In this document: positions 26,073 to 32,634 of the stretch, piece by piece | How positions within the stretch are numbered: the first letter of the stretch is position 1 | Layout: each line of letters begins with the position of its first letter | Origin: Undibacterium sp. | Lineage (GTDB): Bacteria; Pseudomonadota; Gammaproteobacteria; Burkholderiales; Burkholderiaceae | NCBI GenBank assembly: GCA_014376575.1 | Contig: JACMRF010000071.1 | Coordinates: 1 to 32,634 of the forward strand | Direction: 5' to 3' | DNA: 32,634 nt | Program-made: the position numbers and the translations under genes | Notes under the pieces: generated by a model | What the model saw: only the letters and a program-made list of their open reading frames with translations | What the model was told of the DNA's origin: nothing | The model's database searches: none

Positions 26073-26290
26073 TTACTGCGCAGACATCTCCGACACGATC
26101 AGCTTACATTTTTCTTTTAAAGCAGCATCTTTTTTAATGATGAAGTCCCGCATCTGCCAGCAAACGTCCCAAGGCCAGATAACCGTCATTGGCAACTTCT
26201 ATGCGGTATCCGCATGTGATCGATACCTCTTTTAACATACCACCACCACTTCAGATCCTTCGACAATCAAGGCATAAAACCAGTTTAACC
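26073..26290 (-). pseudogene. Decayed fragments resembling a response-regulator receiver domain
   Basis: Three successive minus-strand frames carry protein-like text. The first ends at 26232 with A-L-I-V-E-G-S-E-V-V-V, recalling the first strand of a receiver domain with the usual Asp changed to Gly. The second (26238 to 26134) reads M-L-K-E-V-S-I-T-C-G-Y-R-I-E-V-A-N-D-G-Y-L-A-L-G-R-L, like strand 2 and helix 2 of a receiver. The third (26153 to 26073) ends L-K-E-K-C-K-L-I-V-S-E-M-S-A-Q. Frameshifts and stops separate them. I take them as a degraded regulator, but no phospho-acceptor Asp or Lys segment is left, and the assignment is tentative. Confidence 0.35.
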
Positions 26291-26708
26291 CAGAATTTCC
26301 ATTAGGATTGGCAATGATGACGGATGCACTTTTCGAGGCAGTTTTGCTGCGAATGAGGCGCCAATAGCGAGCTATTGTCCACGAAGAGCAGAAAAAATAA
26401 CCGAAAATGCCCCGTCAGCATGCCAATAGCACCGCAGGTGCGCCTAATGGAAAATCTGGGTTTAATATCTGCGCCCGGCTCATCGCCGTTGGCGTAAATT
26501 GACTGTATCTGGCGCAGCAGATCCATGTATTTCAGCGCCGATTCAGTAAAACCACGTTGCAATAAAAATGACATCACCAGAAAAAATAATAGCAAATAAA
26601 TCAACAAAAGCTTTGTCACCCGGCGGCTTTATGTTGAAATAGCGTGTAGCGCAATCTACAACCGCATGTCACGATTTTTTTTCACAGGGTAGCCACTCAA
26701 CTACGACG

Positions 26709-26736
26709 TTGGTTCTAGATGACATTAAAATACACT
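26709..26736 (+). promoter_or_regulatory. Candidate sigma-70 promoter for the PAS-GGDEF-EAL gene
   Basis: TTGGTT at 26709-26714 and TACACT at 26731-26736 are separated by 16 bases; the -10 ends 35 bases before the start codon. Confidence 0.45.
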
Positions 26737-26771
26737 AGCAGGAAAATGACTTTACGATTGCTTGCTTTGCC

Positions 26772-29261
26772 ATGCATAACCTGATGCAACACGCTTTCGA
26801 CAAAGAGGCTAAAAATCTGTGCGCGCTGCTCGATGCGTTGCCACTTTGCGTCTCTTATCTGGATACGCAATTACGTCACCAATTTGTAAATCAAGCCTAT
26901 CTCGACTTGTTTCATCTTGAGAAATCAGCCGTCATTGGTCAATCGCTGGCGCAAATCATAGGGCCTGCCGCGTTTGAACTGGTTCGCCCCCATATTGAAC
27001 GGGTATTTTCCGGGCAACGCGTGTCTTACGAAGCACGTCTCCCCTCTCTTGCAGGTGGTGTAAAAGAGATTGCGGCAGAGTGGTTGCCGGTCGTGTCTGT
27101 GGATGGGGTAGTGATCGGTTGTTACGCGACGATACAAGACATCACACAAAAAAAACACATACAAGAAGCACAGCGCATCGATGAGCAAAGGTGGCAACTG
27201 GCATTAGAAAGTGCCGGTGACGGGGTGTGGGATTGGTACCCGCAAACAGGCGTAGAAATACTTTCAAAAAGGCTGAAAGACATTTATGGATATGCAGAAG
27301 AAGACATTGCCGATCTTCCTGATGAATTAGACCGCCGCACGCACCCCGATGACATCGCCAAGATGCACAAGGACAGGCAAGCTCACTTTAATGGGCAGAC
27401 TCCTTTCTACACCAATGAACATCGCGTGCTGTGCAAGGACGGCCACTGGAAATGGATATTGACACGCGGCACCGTTATTTCGCGAGATGACAATGGCGAC
27501 CCCATCAGAGTCATCGGCACGCATACCGACATCTCAGAACGAAAGCGTGCTGAAATCGCCGTGTACGAAAGTGAAGAACGCTTACGGATGGCCCTTTCTG
27601 CAACCCATCAGGGCCTCTACGATCTGAACGTGCAAACCGGGATCGCAATTGTCAATAGCGAATACGCCACCATGCTAGGATTTGACTATGATGGCTTTCA
27701 CGAAACCAATGACGCCTGGCGCGCGCGCTTACATCCCGACGACATCGACATCACAGCAGAAGCCTATGCTGACTTTATTTCAGGGAAAACTGCTGAATAT
27801 CGCATGGAATTTCGCCAGCGAAAAAAAAATGGGGAGTGGATCTGGATCCTATCGGTGGGCGGGATAGTTGAATACGACGCGCAAGGACAAGCGCTGCGCA
27901 TGCTCGGCACGCATCTTGATATCACCGAGAAAAAGAAAGCCGAGGCGCTGATTTGGCAACAGGCAAATATCGATGCCTTAACTGGTTTGCCTAACCGTCG
28001 TATGTTCAATGACAGGCTAGAACACGATCTGCAAAGAAGCCGACGTACCGGCTTGCCAGTGGCGCTGCTCTTTATCGACCTCGATCATTTCAAAACCGTC
28101 AATGACACACTCGGGCATGCCATAGGGGATGCCCTGTTGATTGAAGCGGCACGTCGCTTGCGAACTTGCGTCCGCGAGTCCGACACGGTGGCTCGTCTGG
28201 GTGGTGACGAATTTACTGTTGCCTTGCCAGAACTGCACCGCACTGAACACGTCGAGAAGATCGCAGAAAACATCATCGAAAAAATGGCTGAGCCGTTCTC
28301 ACTCGGTGATGAAGATATTTTTCTCTCCGCAAGCATCGGCATTACCCTGTTTCCGGACGATGCGAACGATCTCGATAATTTATTACGTCATGCCGACCAA
28401 GCGATGTACTCGGCCAAAGATAGTGGACGCAATCGCTTCAGCTATTTCACCCCAACCTTACAAACTGCAGCATTAGCGCGCATGCGCCTGACCAGCGAAC
28501 TGCGCATTGCCATCGCTGAAAAACAATTACAGGTATATTTTCAGCCTATCGTTGATCTCAATACCGGCCGCATTCGCAAAGCCGAAGCGCTCATCCGTTG
28601 GCAGCACCCCGAGCGAGGGTTTGTTAGCCCGATGGTGTTTATACCGCTGGCGGAAGCGAGTGGCTTAATCAGCCATATCGGCGACTGGGTATTTCAGGAA
28701 ACCGTGCGCCGGGTGCAAAGCTGGCGCGAAAAATATATTGCCAGTTTTCAAGTCAGCATCAATCAATCGCCGGTAGAGTTTCAAGGCGATGGTGATCGCT
28801 ACGCCAAATGGATCAACCAGTTAAAGCAACTCGGCTTACCCGGCCAGGCGATTACGATCGAGATCACAGAAGGATTATTACTCGATGCCAGCGAGAAAAT
28901 TGTTGAGAAATTATTACAATTTCGCGATGCTGGCATACAGGTCTCGCTAGACGATTTTGGCACCGGCTATTCTTCGCTGTCGTATCTGAAAAAATTTGAC
29001 ATCGACTATCTTAAAATCGACCAATCCTTTATCCGTAACCTGACCACCGACAAGAGCGATATCGCCTTGTCGGAAGCGATCATCGTCATGGCGCACAAAC
29101 TTGGCCTGAAGGTGATTGCTGAAGGGGTAGAAACCGTAGAGCAAAAAGAACTACTCAGACTGGCTGGTTGTGATTATGCGCAAGGTTATCTGTTCTCGAA
29201 ACCGGTGCCACCAGAAGAGTTTGAACAACTCTTGCAACGACAATATACCTTACGCATTTGA
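26772..29261 (+). CDS. PAS-PAS-PAS-GGDEF-EAL c-di-GMP signalling protein
   Basis: The 829-residue cytoplasmic protein has three PAS domains (about 12-125, 135-258 and 265-392), each of the last two ending in a PAC segment with D-I-T/S-E-x-K, then GGDEF (about 395-555) and EAL (about 565-820). G-G-D-E-F is intact at 477-481, with an I-site R-E-S-D ending five residues before it. The EAL signature is at 605-607 (E-A-L-I-R-W), with D-D-F-G-T-G-Y-S-S-L, K-I-D-Q-S-F-I and A-E-G-V-E-T also present. Both cyclase and phosphodiesterase sites thus look catalytically competent, and the PAS domains presumably set the balance. No transmembrane helices are seen. The 3' end overlaps the hldE2 gene tail to tail by 12 bases. 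Confidence 0.95.
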   Translation: MHNLMQHAFDKEAKNLCALLDALPLCVSYLDTQLRHQFVNQAYLDLFHLEKSAVIGQSLAQIIGPAAFELVRPHIERVFSGQRVSYEARLPSLAGGVKEIAAEWLPVVSVDGVVIGCYATIQDITQKKHIQEAQRIDEQRWQLALESAGDGVWDWYPQTGVEILSKRLKDIYGYAEEDIADLPDELDRRTHPDDIAKMHKDRQAHFNGQTPFYTNEHRVLCKDGHWKWILTRGTVISRDDNGDPIRVIGTHTDISERKRAEIAVYESEERLRMALSATHQGLYDLNVQTGIAIVNSEYATMLGFDYDGFHETNDAWRARLHPDDIDITAEAYADFISGKTAEYRMEFRQRKKNGEWIWILSVGGIVEYDAQGQALRMLGTHLDITEKKKAEALIWQQANIDALTGLPNRRMFNDRLEHDLQRSRRTGLPVALLFIDLDHFKTVNDTLGHAIGDALLIEAARRLRTCVRESDTVARLGGDEFTVALPELHRTEHVEKIAENIIEKMAEPFSLGDEDIFLSASIGITLFPDDANDLDNLLRHADQAMYSAKDSGRNRFSYFTPTLQTAALARMRLTSELRIAIAEKQLQVYFQPIVDLNTGRIRKAEALIRWQHPERGFVSPMVFIPLAEASGLISHIGDWVFQETVRRVQSWREKYIASFQVSINQSPVEFQGDGDRYAKWINQLKQLGLPGQAITIEITEGLLLDASEKIVEKLLQFRDAGIQVSLDDFGTGYSSLSYLKKFDIDYLKIDQSFIRNLTTDKSDIALSEAIIVMAHKLGLKVIAEGVETVEQKELLRLAGCDYAQGYLFSKPVPPEEFEQLLQRQYTLRI

Positions 29262-29729
29262 TCTGACTTTTTCCAGCAGTTTGCTGGTAGAACGGTCATG
29301 CTCAAAATCAATCGCCACCGCCTGACCGCCATACGCCAGCACGGCCTGCCCTTCCGGGATGGCCGTCATATCGTAATCGCCACCCTTCACGTAGATATCC
29401 GGATGCACCGCCAGCACCGCTTGCAAGGCAGTATCTTCGTCAAATTCAACCACCAGACTGACCGACTCCAGCGCCGCCAATACTGCCATGCGGTCGGCAC
29501 AGCAATTAAGCGGGCGGTCATCGCCTTTACCCAGACGCTTGACCGAGGCATCGGTATTGACCGCGACCACCAGCGAAGCGCCCAGCGCTCTGGCCTGCGC
29601 CAGATAGGTGACGTGGCCACGATGCAAAATATCAAATACGCCGTTGGTCATGACGACGGGTGTGGGCAAATTGGCGATACGTTGCTGCACTGTGGCGCGA
29701 TCACTCAGTTTATGTTCAAAATTTGGCAT
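29250..29729 (-). CDS. rfaE2: D-glycero-beta-D-manno-heptose 1-phosphate adenylyltransferase
   Basis: This enzyme makes ADP-heptose precursor for the lipopolysaccharide inner core. The 159-residue protein is a stand-alone version of the C-terminal half of E. coli HldE. It has V-M-T-N-G-V-F-D-I-L-H-R-G-H with the nucleotidyltransferase H-x-G-H (36-39), and V-K-G-G-D-Y and later the R-S-T-S-K-L-L-E-K motif typical of the C-terminus. The ATG at 29729 starts the conserved part; an ATG at 29744 would add five residues, and neither has a good ribosome binding site. In many betaproteobacteria rfaE1 and rfaE2 are separate genes, as seems the case here. Confidence 0.93.
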   Translation of the reverse strand: MPNFEHKLSDRATVQQRIANLPTPVVMTNGVFDILHRGHVTYLAQARALGASLVVAVNTDASVKRLGKGDDRPLNCCADRMAVLAALESVSLVVEFDEDTALQAVLAVHPDIYVKGGDYDMTAIPEGQAVLAYGGQAVAIDFEHDRSTSKLLEKVRSNA

Positions 29730-29815
29730 GGCGAAAAATAACATCTCTCAGAAAAGTGGCAAGTAGGCATCTGCCGTATTTTAGGTGAAACTGAGCTTGT
29801 GCAAAAAATTAAAAC

Positions 29816-29902
29816 ACGGTGCGCCAACACGCCCTATCCATGCGGGTTTCCAGCCACTCTGGTCGGTAAGCCGCATGGGGTATGCGTGGTGGGCATGGCC
29901 GT
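29816..29902. repeat. Imperfect palindrome, copy 3 of a dispersed family
   Basis: Left arm ACGGTGCGCC to TTTCC pairs with the right arm starting GGTAAGCCGCATGG and ending GGGCATGGCCGT, with scattered mismatches. It shares CCATGCGGGTTT-x-CAGCC with copy 1. T-runs follow at 29902-29905 and 29911-29915. It lies between the 5' ends of rfaE2 and the acyl-CoA ligase gene. Confidence 0.7.
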
Positions 29903-29967
29903 TTTTGATATTTTTACATCTGGTAAAATAAATACGAAGCAACGACCAGCGATTGAGATTGATCACC

Positions 29968-31812
29968 ATGATGCCAAAACAAATAAAACCTCTGTACGAA
30001 CGCGCTCTATCAGACATCCAAACTCTTTCAGAACTTTTTGCATGGCGGGTTGCACTCACGCCGGCGGCAGAAGCCTATCGGCAATTTGACGACCAACGCC
30101 AACAATGGATCAGTTATTCTTGGCTGGCAACCCAGCAGCGCAGTGTCGCTTTCGTCAAAGCACTGTCGGTCTTGCGGCCTGAGCGTGGCGCACGCCTGGC
30201 GATTTTGTTGCCAAATGGTGTAGATGCCGTGTGCATGGATCAGGCCACTTTGCAGCTCGCTTGCGTACCCGTGCCCATGCATGCGCTAGACAATCCCGCC
30301 AGCATTGCCTACATCGTCAGCGATAGTGATGCAAGTCTTTTGATCGCCGCCACTGATCAGCAATGGAAAGATATCGCCAGTACCGGCATTGCCATGCCAG
30401 CCTTGCGCCAGGTTGTGGTGCTACAAAAAAATCTTGCGCAAAATGACACTCCGGCAGGCGTGCCCGTCGCCACACTGGACGAATGGCTGGCAAGCGCATC
30501 CGGTATCAATGCTGCCGGCTTGTTGGTAGAGGCAGCGGCAGACGATCTTGCCGCTCTGGTCTATACCTCCGGCACCACCGGCAAGCCCAAAGGCGTGATG
30601 CTGACACATCAAAATGTGATGTCCAATGTGAAGGCGGTAGTACAGCGCGTGGCGCCTTTGATCAGCGATATTTTTCTCTCGTTTTTGCCCTTGTCGCATA
30701 CCTTTGAACGCACTGCCGGGTACTACCTGCCGATCGCCGCTGGCGCATGCGTTGCCTTCTCTTACTCGGTCAAGCAATTGCCCCAGGAACTGATCACCAT
30801 CAGACCGACGATACTGATCTCAGTGCCAAGGATTTACGAGCGCGTGTACAGCGCGATTCAAACGACGTTAGCGCAGTCACGCATTCAGTCTTTGTTATTT
30901 AATGCAGCGATCGCCGTGGGCTGGCGCAGATTTACCCGCACTCAAGGTTTATCGTCTGAGGGTGCTTTACAGACCTTGGCCGACGATATCGCCTGGCGTG
31001 TGCTGGGGCCGCTGGTGGCGGATAAACTGAAAAACAAGTTTGGTGGCCGCTTGCGTGTGGCCGTCAGTGGCGGCGCGGCACTGTCTACCGTGATATCGCG
31101 ATGCTTTCTGGGATTAGGGGTTCCTATCGTGCAAGGCTACGGCATGACAGAAACCTCGCCTGTGGTGGCGTTTAATTCTCCTGATGACAATAACCCTGCC
31201 ACCGTCGGACGCGTGATGGCGGGCGTGGAAGTCAAGATCGGTGAAAACGCCGAGCTACTGGTGCGTGGCCCGAATGTGATGCGCGGTTACTGGAAGCGCG
31301 AGGAAGATACGGCAAAGGCATTTATTGACGGCTGGCTACGTACTGGCGATCAGGCTGATCTGCTCGATGGAAGAGTACGTATTTTGGGTCGAGTCAAAGA
31401 AATTATCGTGACCTCCACCGGAGAAAAAATCGCCCCGGTTGATCTGGAGATTGCAATCACCACCGACCCGGTGTTTGAACAAGTGTATGCCTTCGGCGAC
31501 AACGCCCACTTCATCGGATGCGCCGCGGTCTTAAGCCAGCGTTACTGGAGCGAGTTATGCCAAACTTTAGGCTTAGACGCGAGCGACGAGAATAATTTAC
31601 GTTCACCAGAAGCGGTGGCAGCCGTCGTAAAACGTATGCGCGAATTAACGACCAGCCTGCCTTTTTACGCCCAGCCGAAAGCGGCCATACTCTCACTAGA
31701 ACCCTGGGCTATAGAAAATAACTTAATCACACCAACAATGAAGCTGAAACGACTAAATCTGGCGAAGCATTTTGCGACAGAGATGCAGCGTATTTACGCA
31801 CCAAGAGCTTAG
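29968..31812 (+). CDS. Long-chain acyl-CoA synthetase (AMP-binding)
   Basis: The enzyme activates fatty acids to acyl-CoA through an acyl-adenylate, feeding beta-oxidation or lipid synthesis. The 614-residue protein has the AMP-binding P-loop Y-T-S-G-T-T-G-K-P-K-G at 199-209, the Q-G-Y-G-M-T-E-T motif, W-L-R-T-G-D and the hinge region G-R-V-K-E-I-I-V-T-S-T-G-E-K-I-A-P. Length and the Y-x-x-x-x-F-x-x-x-P-L-S-H-T-F-E-R layout match bacterial FadD15/long-chain ligases of about 600 residues. Two adjacent ATGs (29968 and 29971) and a TTG at 29953 are possible starts; no strong Shine-Dalgarno decides. No other fatty acid gene is next to it. Confidence 0.92.
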   Translation: MMPKQIKPLYERALSDIQTLSELFAWRVALTPAAEAYRQFDDQRQQWISYSWLATQQRSVAFVKALSVLRPERGARLAILLPNGVDAVCMDQATLQLACVPVPMHALDNPASIAYIVSDSDASLLIAATDQQWKDIASTGIAMPALRQVVVLQKNLAQNDTPAGVPVATLDEWLASASGINAAGLLVEAAADDLAALVYTSGTTGKPKGVMLTHQNVMSNVKAVVQRVAPLISDIFLSFLPLSHTFERTAGYYLPIAAGACVAFSYSVKQLPQELITIRPTILISVPRIYERVYSAIQTTLAQSRIQSLLFNAAIAVGWRRFTRTQGLSSEGALQTLADDIAWRVLGPLVADKLKNKFGGRLRVAVSGGAALSTVISRCFLGLGVPIVQGYGMTETSPVVAFNSPDDNNPATVGRVMAGVEVKIGENAELLVRGPNVMRGYWKREEDTAKAFIDGWLRTGDQADLLDGRVRILGRVKEIIVTSTGEKIAPVDLEIAITTDPVFEQVYAFGDNAHFIGCAAVLSQRYWSELCQTLGLDASDENNLRSPEAVAAVVKRMRELTTSLPFYAQPKAAILSLEPWAIENNLITPTMKLKRLNLAKHFATEMQRIYAPRA

Positions 31813-32152
31813 AAACTATGGACAGATTGTTGTGCATTGCGCAGGCATACCCCGCCCCGCATCGACGTCAATGTGCATTTCAATCTATCGCTTTTGCTGT
31901 CAAGACATCCTGCTACACTAGCCATGGCAATTGCATGAAACTTGCATAGAGAAAGTACAAGCATTTTGTCCACGAACAGCGCGAACAGCACGAAAGGCAC
32001 GCGCAATTCAACATCATTTTTCATCGATTACCTAAGATATATTTTCGTGTTTTACTGTGTTCGTGTCTTTCGTGCTTTTCGGGGACCAGGCTTGGTCTTC
32101 ATGCGAACGCCCTACTTTACTACTTCCTTCTTTGAATAACTGGAGTCACCTT
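31813..32152. other. 340-bp intergenic region with an inverted repeat
   Basis: No gene is seen. It contains GCACGAAAGGCACG at 31988-32001 and, inverted, CGTGTCTTTCGTGC at 32062-32075 (13 of 14 paired), both embedded in CACGAA-rich stretches (31970-32001 and 32044-32075). Confidence 0.6.
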
Positions 32153-32634
32153 ATGATCACTCGCCGCAGCTTGCTCACCGGACTATTCGCACTGAGCTGT
32201 TCTATGCTCAGCCCCGTCACCGCATTTGCCGCCAGTTTTACCTCTGAGCGCATCTCGGTCAGGGCCGAGGGCAAGGGCAGCGATGTCATTCTCATTCCTG
32301 GCCTGAGCTCATCGCCACGGGTCTGGGCGGAAATGATCAAGGCGGTGCCTGAGCATCGCTACCATCTGATTCATATTTCCGGTTTCGCCGGTCAGCCCAA
32401 AGGCGCCAATACTGATGGCGACGTCGCTGCGCCGGTAGCAGAAGAAATCGCACGTTATATAGAATCGGAAGGGTTAAATAAACCTGCCGTGATTGGTCAC
32501 TCCATGGGTGGCACAATCGGCATGATGCTGACCGCGCGCCATCCCCAGATGGTGTCTAAACTGATGGTCGTGGACATGCTGCCTTTTCTGGGCGCGATGT
32601 TTGGCCCACCCGGAACCACGGTTCAAAGCATCAC
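32153..32634 (+). CDS. Exported alpha/beta hydrolase, C-terminus beyond the window edge
   Basis: The frame starts at ATG 32153 with GGAG at 32142-32145 and stays open to the right edge (160 codons). The N-terminus M-I-T-R-R-S-L-L-T-G then a hydrophobic stretch ending A-F-A-A looks like a signal peptide; the twin Arg suggests Tat export but could be Sec. The hydrolase core shows V-I-L-I-P-G-L-S-S-S-P (oxyanion loop) and the nucleophile elbow G-H-S-M-G-G with Ser117. The acid and His of the triad lie beyond the window. The substrate is unknown. Confidence 0.85.
   Translation, partial: MITRRSLLTGLFALSCSMLSPVTAFAASFTSERISVRAEGKGSDVILIPGLSSSPRVWAEMIKAVPEHRYHLIHISGFAGQPKGANTDGDVAAPVAEEIARYIESEGLNKPAVIGHSMGGTIGMMLTARHPQMVSKLMVVDMLPFLGAMFGPPGTTVQSI

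Larger units (their letters stand above)
25893..26771. other. 879-bp gene-free region between cheB and the PAS-GGDEF-EAL gene
   Basis: It holds palindrome copy 2 (25948-26005), decayed coding fragments on the minus strand (26073-26290, see separate entry) and a candidate promoter (26709-26736). A minus-strand frame 26302-26619 (105 codons, hydrophobic N-terminus) lacks any family resemblance and is left out. No RNA gene was recognised. Confidence 0.6.

Noticed and set aside
26050..26235. 61-codon plus-strand frame
   Set aside because: It is antisense to the more protein-like decayed fragments and has no recognisable motif or start signal.
26302..26619. 105-codon minus-strand frame with a hydrophobic N-terminus
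   Set aside because: After the first helix no family-like text follows, the frame ends in decayed sequence, and no ribosome binding site is visible.
26746..26784. Short 12-codon ORF as a leader peptide before the PAS-GGDEF-EAL gene
   Set aside because: The purine stretch is too close to its ATG, and there is no attenuator-like hairpin.
31942..32139. 65-codon plus-strand frame upstream of the hydrolase
   Set aside because: It is composed largely of the CACGAA-rich inverted repeat and has no ribosome binding site.

Overview
The window reads as a chromosomal segment of a betaproteobacterium of the order Burkholderiales, most likely Oxalobacteraceae (an Undibacterium- or Herminiimonas-like organism). 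This is inferred from gene content and order, not from a search. The pointers are a caa3-type cytochrome oxidase cluster interleaved with small proteins of betaproteobacterial type (DUF2970, DUF2909, a 35-residue assembly protein), rpoH carrying a CIRCE operator directly after ftsY-ftsE-ftsX, the rsmD-coaD-ferredoxin block, and a stand-alone heptose-1-phosphate adenylyltransferase. GC content looks moderate, about 45-50%. I see no tRNA, rRNA, CRISPR array, prophage or insertion sequence.

Left part (1-4657): a lipoprotein gene cut by the left edge (minus strand); a previously hidden 56-codon ORF with a period-4 Ser-His repeat that overlaps by ATGA the start of an RstB-like sensor kinase; that kinase frame is interrupted by one in-frame TAA; then an imperfect palindrome, a MOSC protein and a diguanylate cyclase. 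Housekeeping part (4664-10126): yfhL-type ferredoxin, coaD and rsmD on the minus strand, divergent from ftsY-ftsE-ftsX-rpoH. These genes cover coenzyme A synthesis, 16S rRNA methylation, membrane-protein targeting, divisome ABC complex and heat-shock sigma factor. A perfect CIRCE element just upstream of rpoH predicts repression by HrcA.

Respiratory part (10185-19033, almost all minus strand): ctaC, ctaD, small assembly protein, ctaG, DUF2970, ctaE; then SURF1, a SCO-like protein, ctaA, ctaB and a SCO1 lipoprotein. Together they encode the structural subunits, heme A synthesis and copper insertion of an aa3 oxidase whose subunit II carries a fused cytochrome c domain. Two clean intrinsic terminators separate convergent units.

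Right part (19242-32634): bioC, a comF-type phosphoribosyltransferase and trmL; a chemotaxis island (MCP-like protein, CheY-like regulator, CheR, CheD, CheB) in which cheA and cheW are missing and a short broken ORF lies where they would be expected; a decayed stretch; a large PAS-GGDEF-EAL protein; hldE2/rfaE2; a long-chain acyl-CoA ligase; and a partial alpha/beta hydrolase. A palindromic repeat of about 60-90 bp occurs three times in intergenic DNA (about 2342, 25948 and 29816) and looks like a dispersed repeat family. I found no clear new defence or biosynthetic system. The most unusual items are the Ser-His repeat ORF coupled to the broken kinase, the palindrome family, and the chemotaxis operon with an apparent deletion scar.
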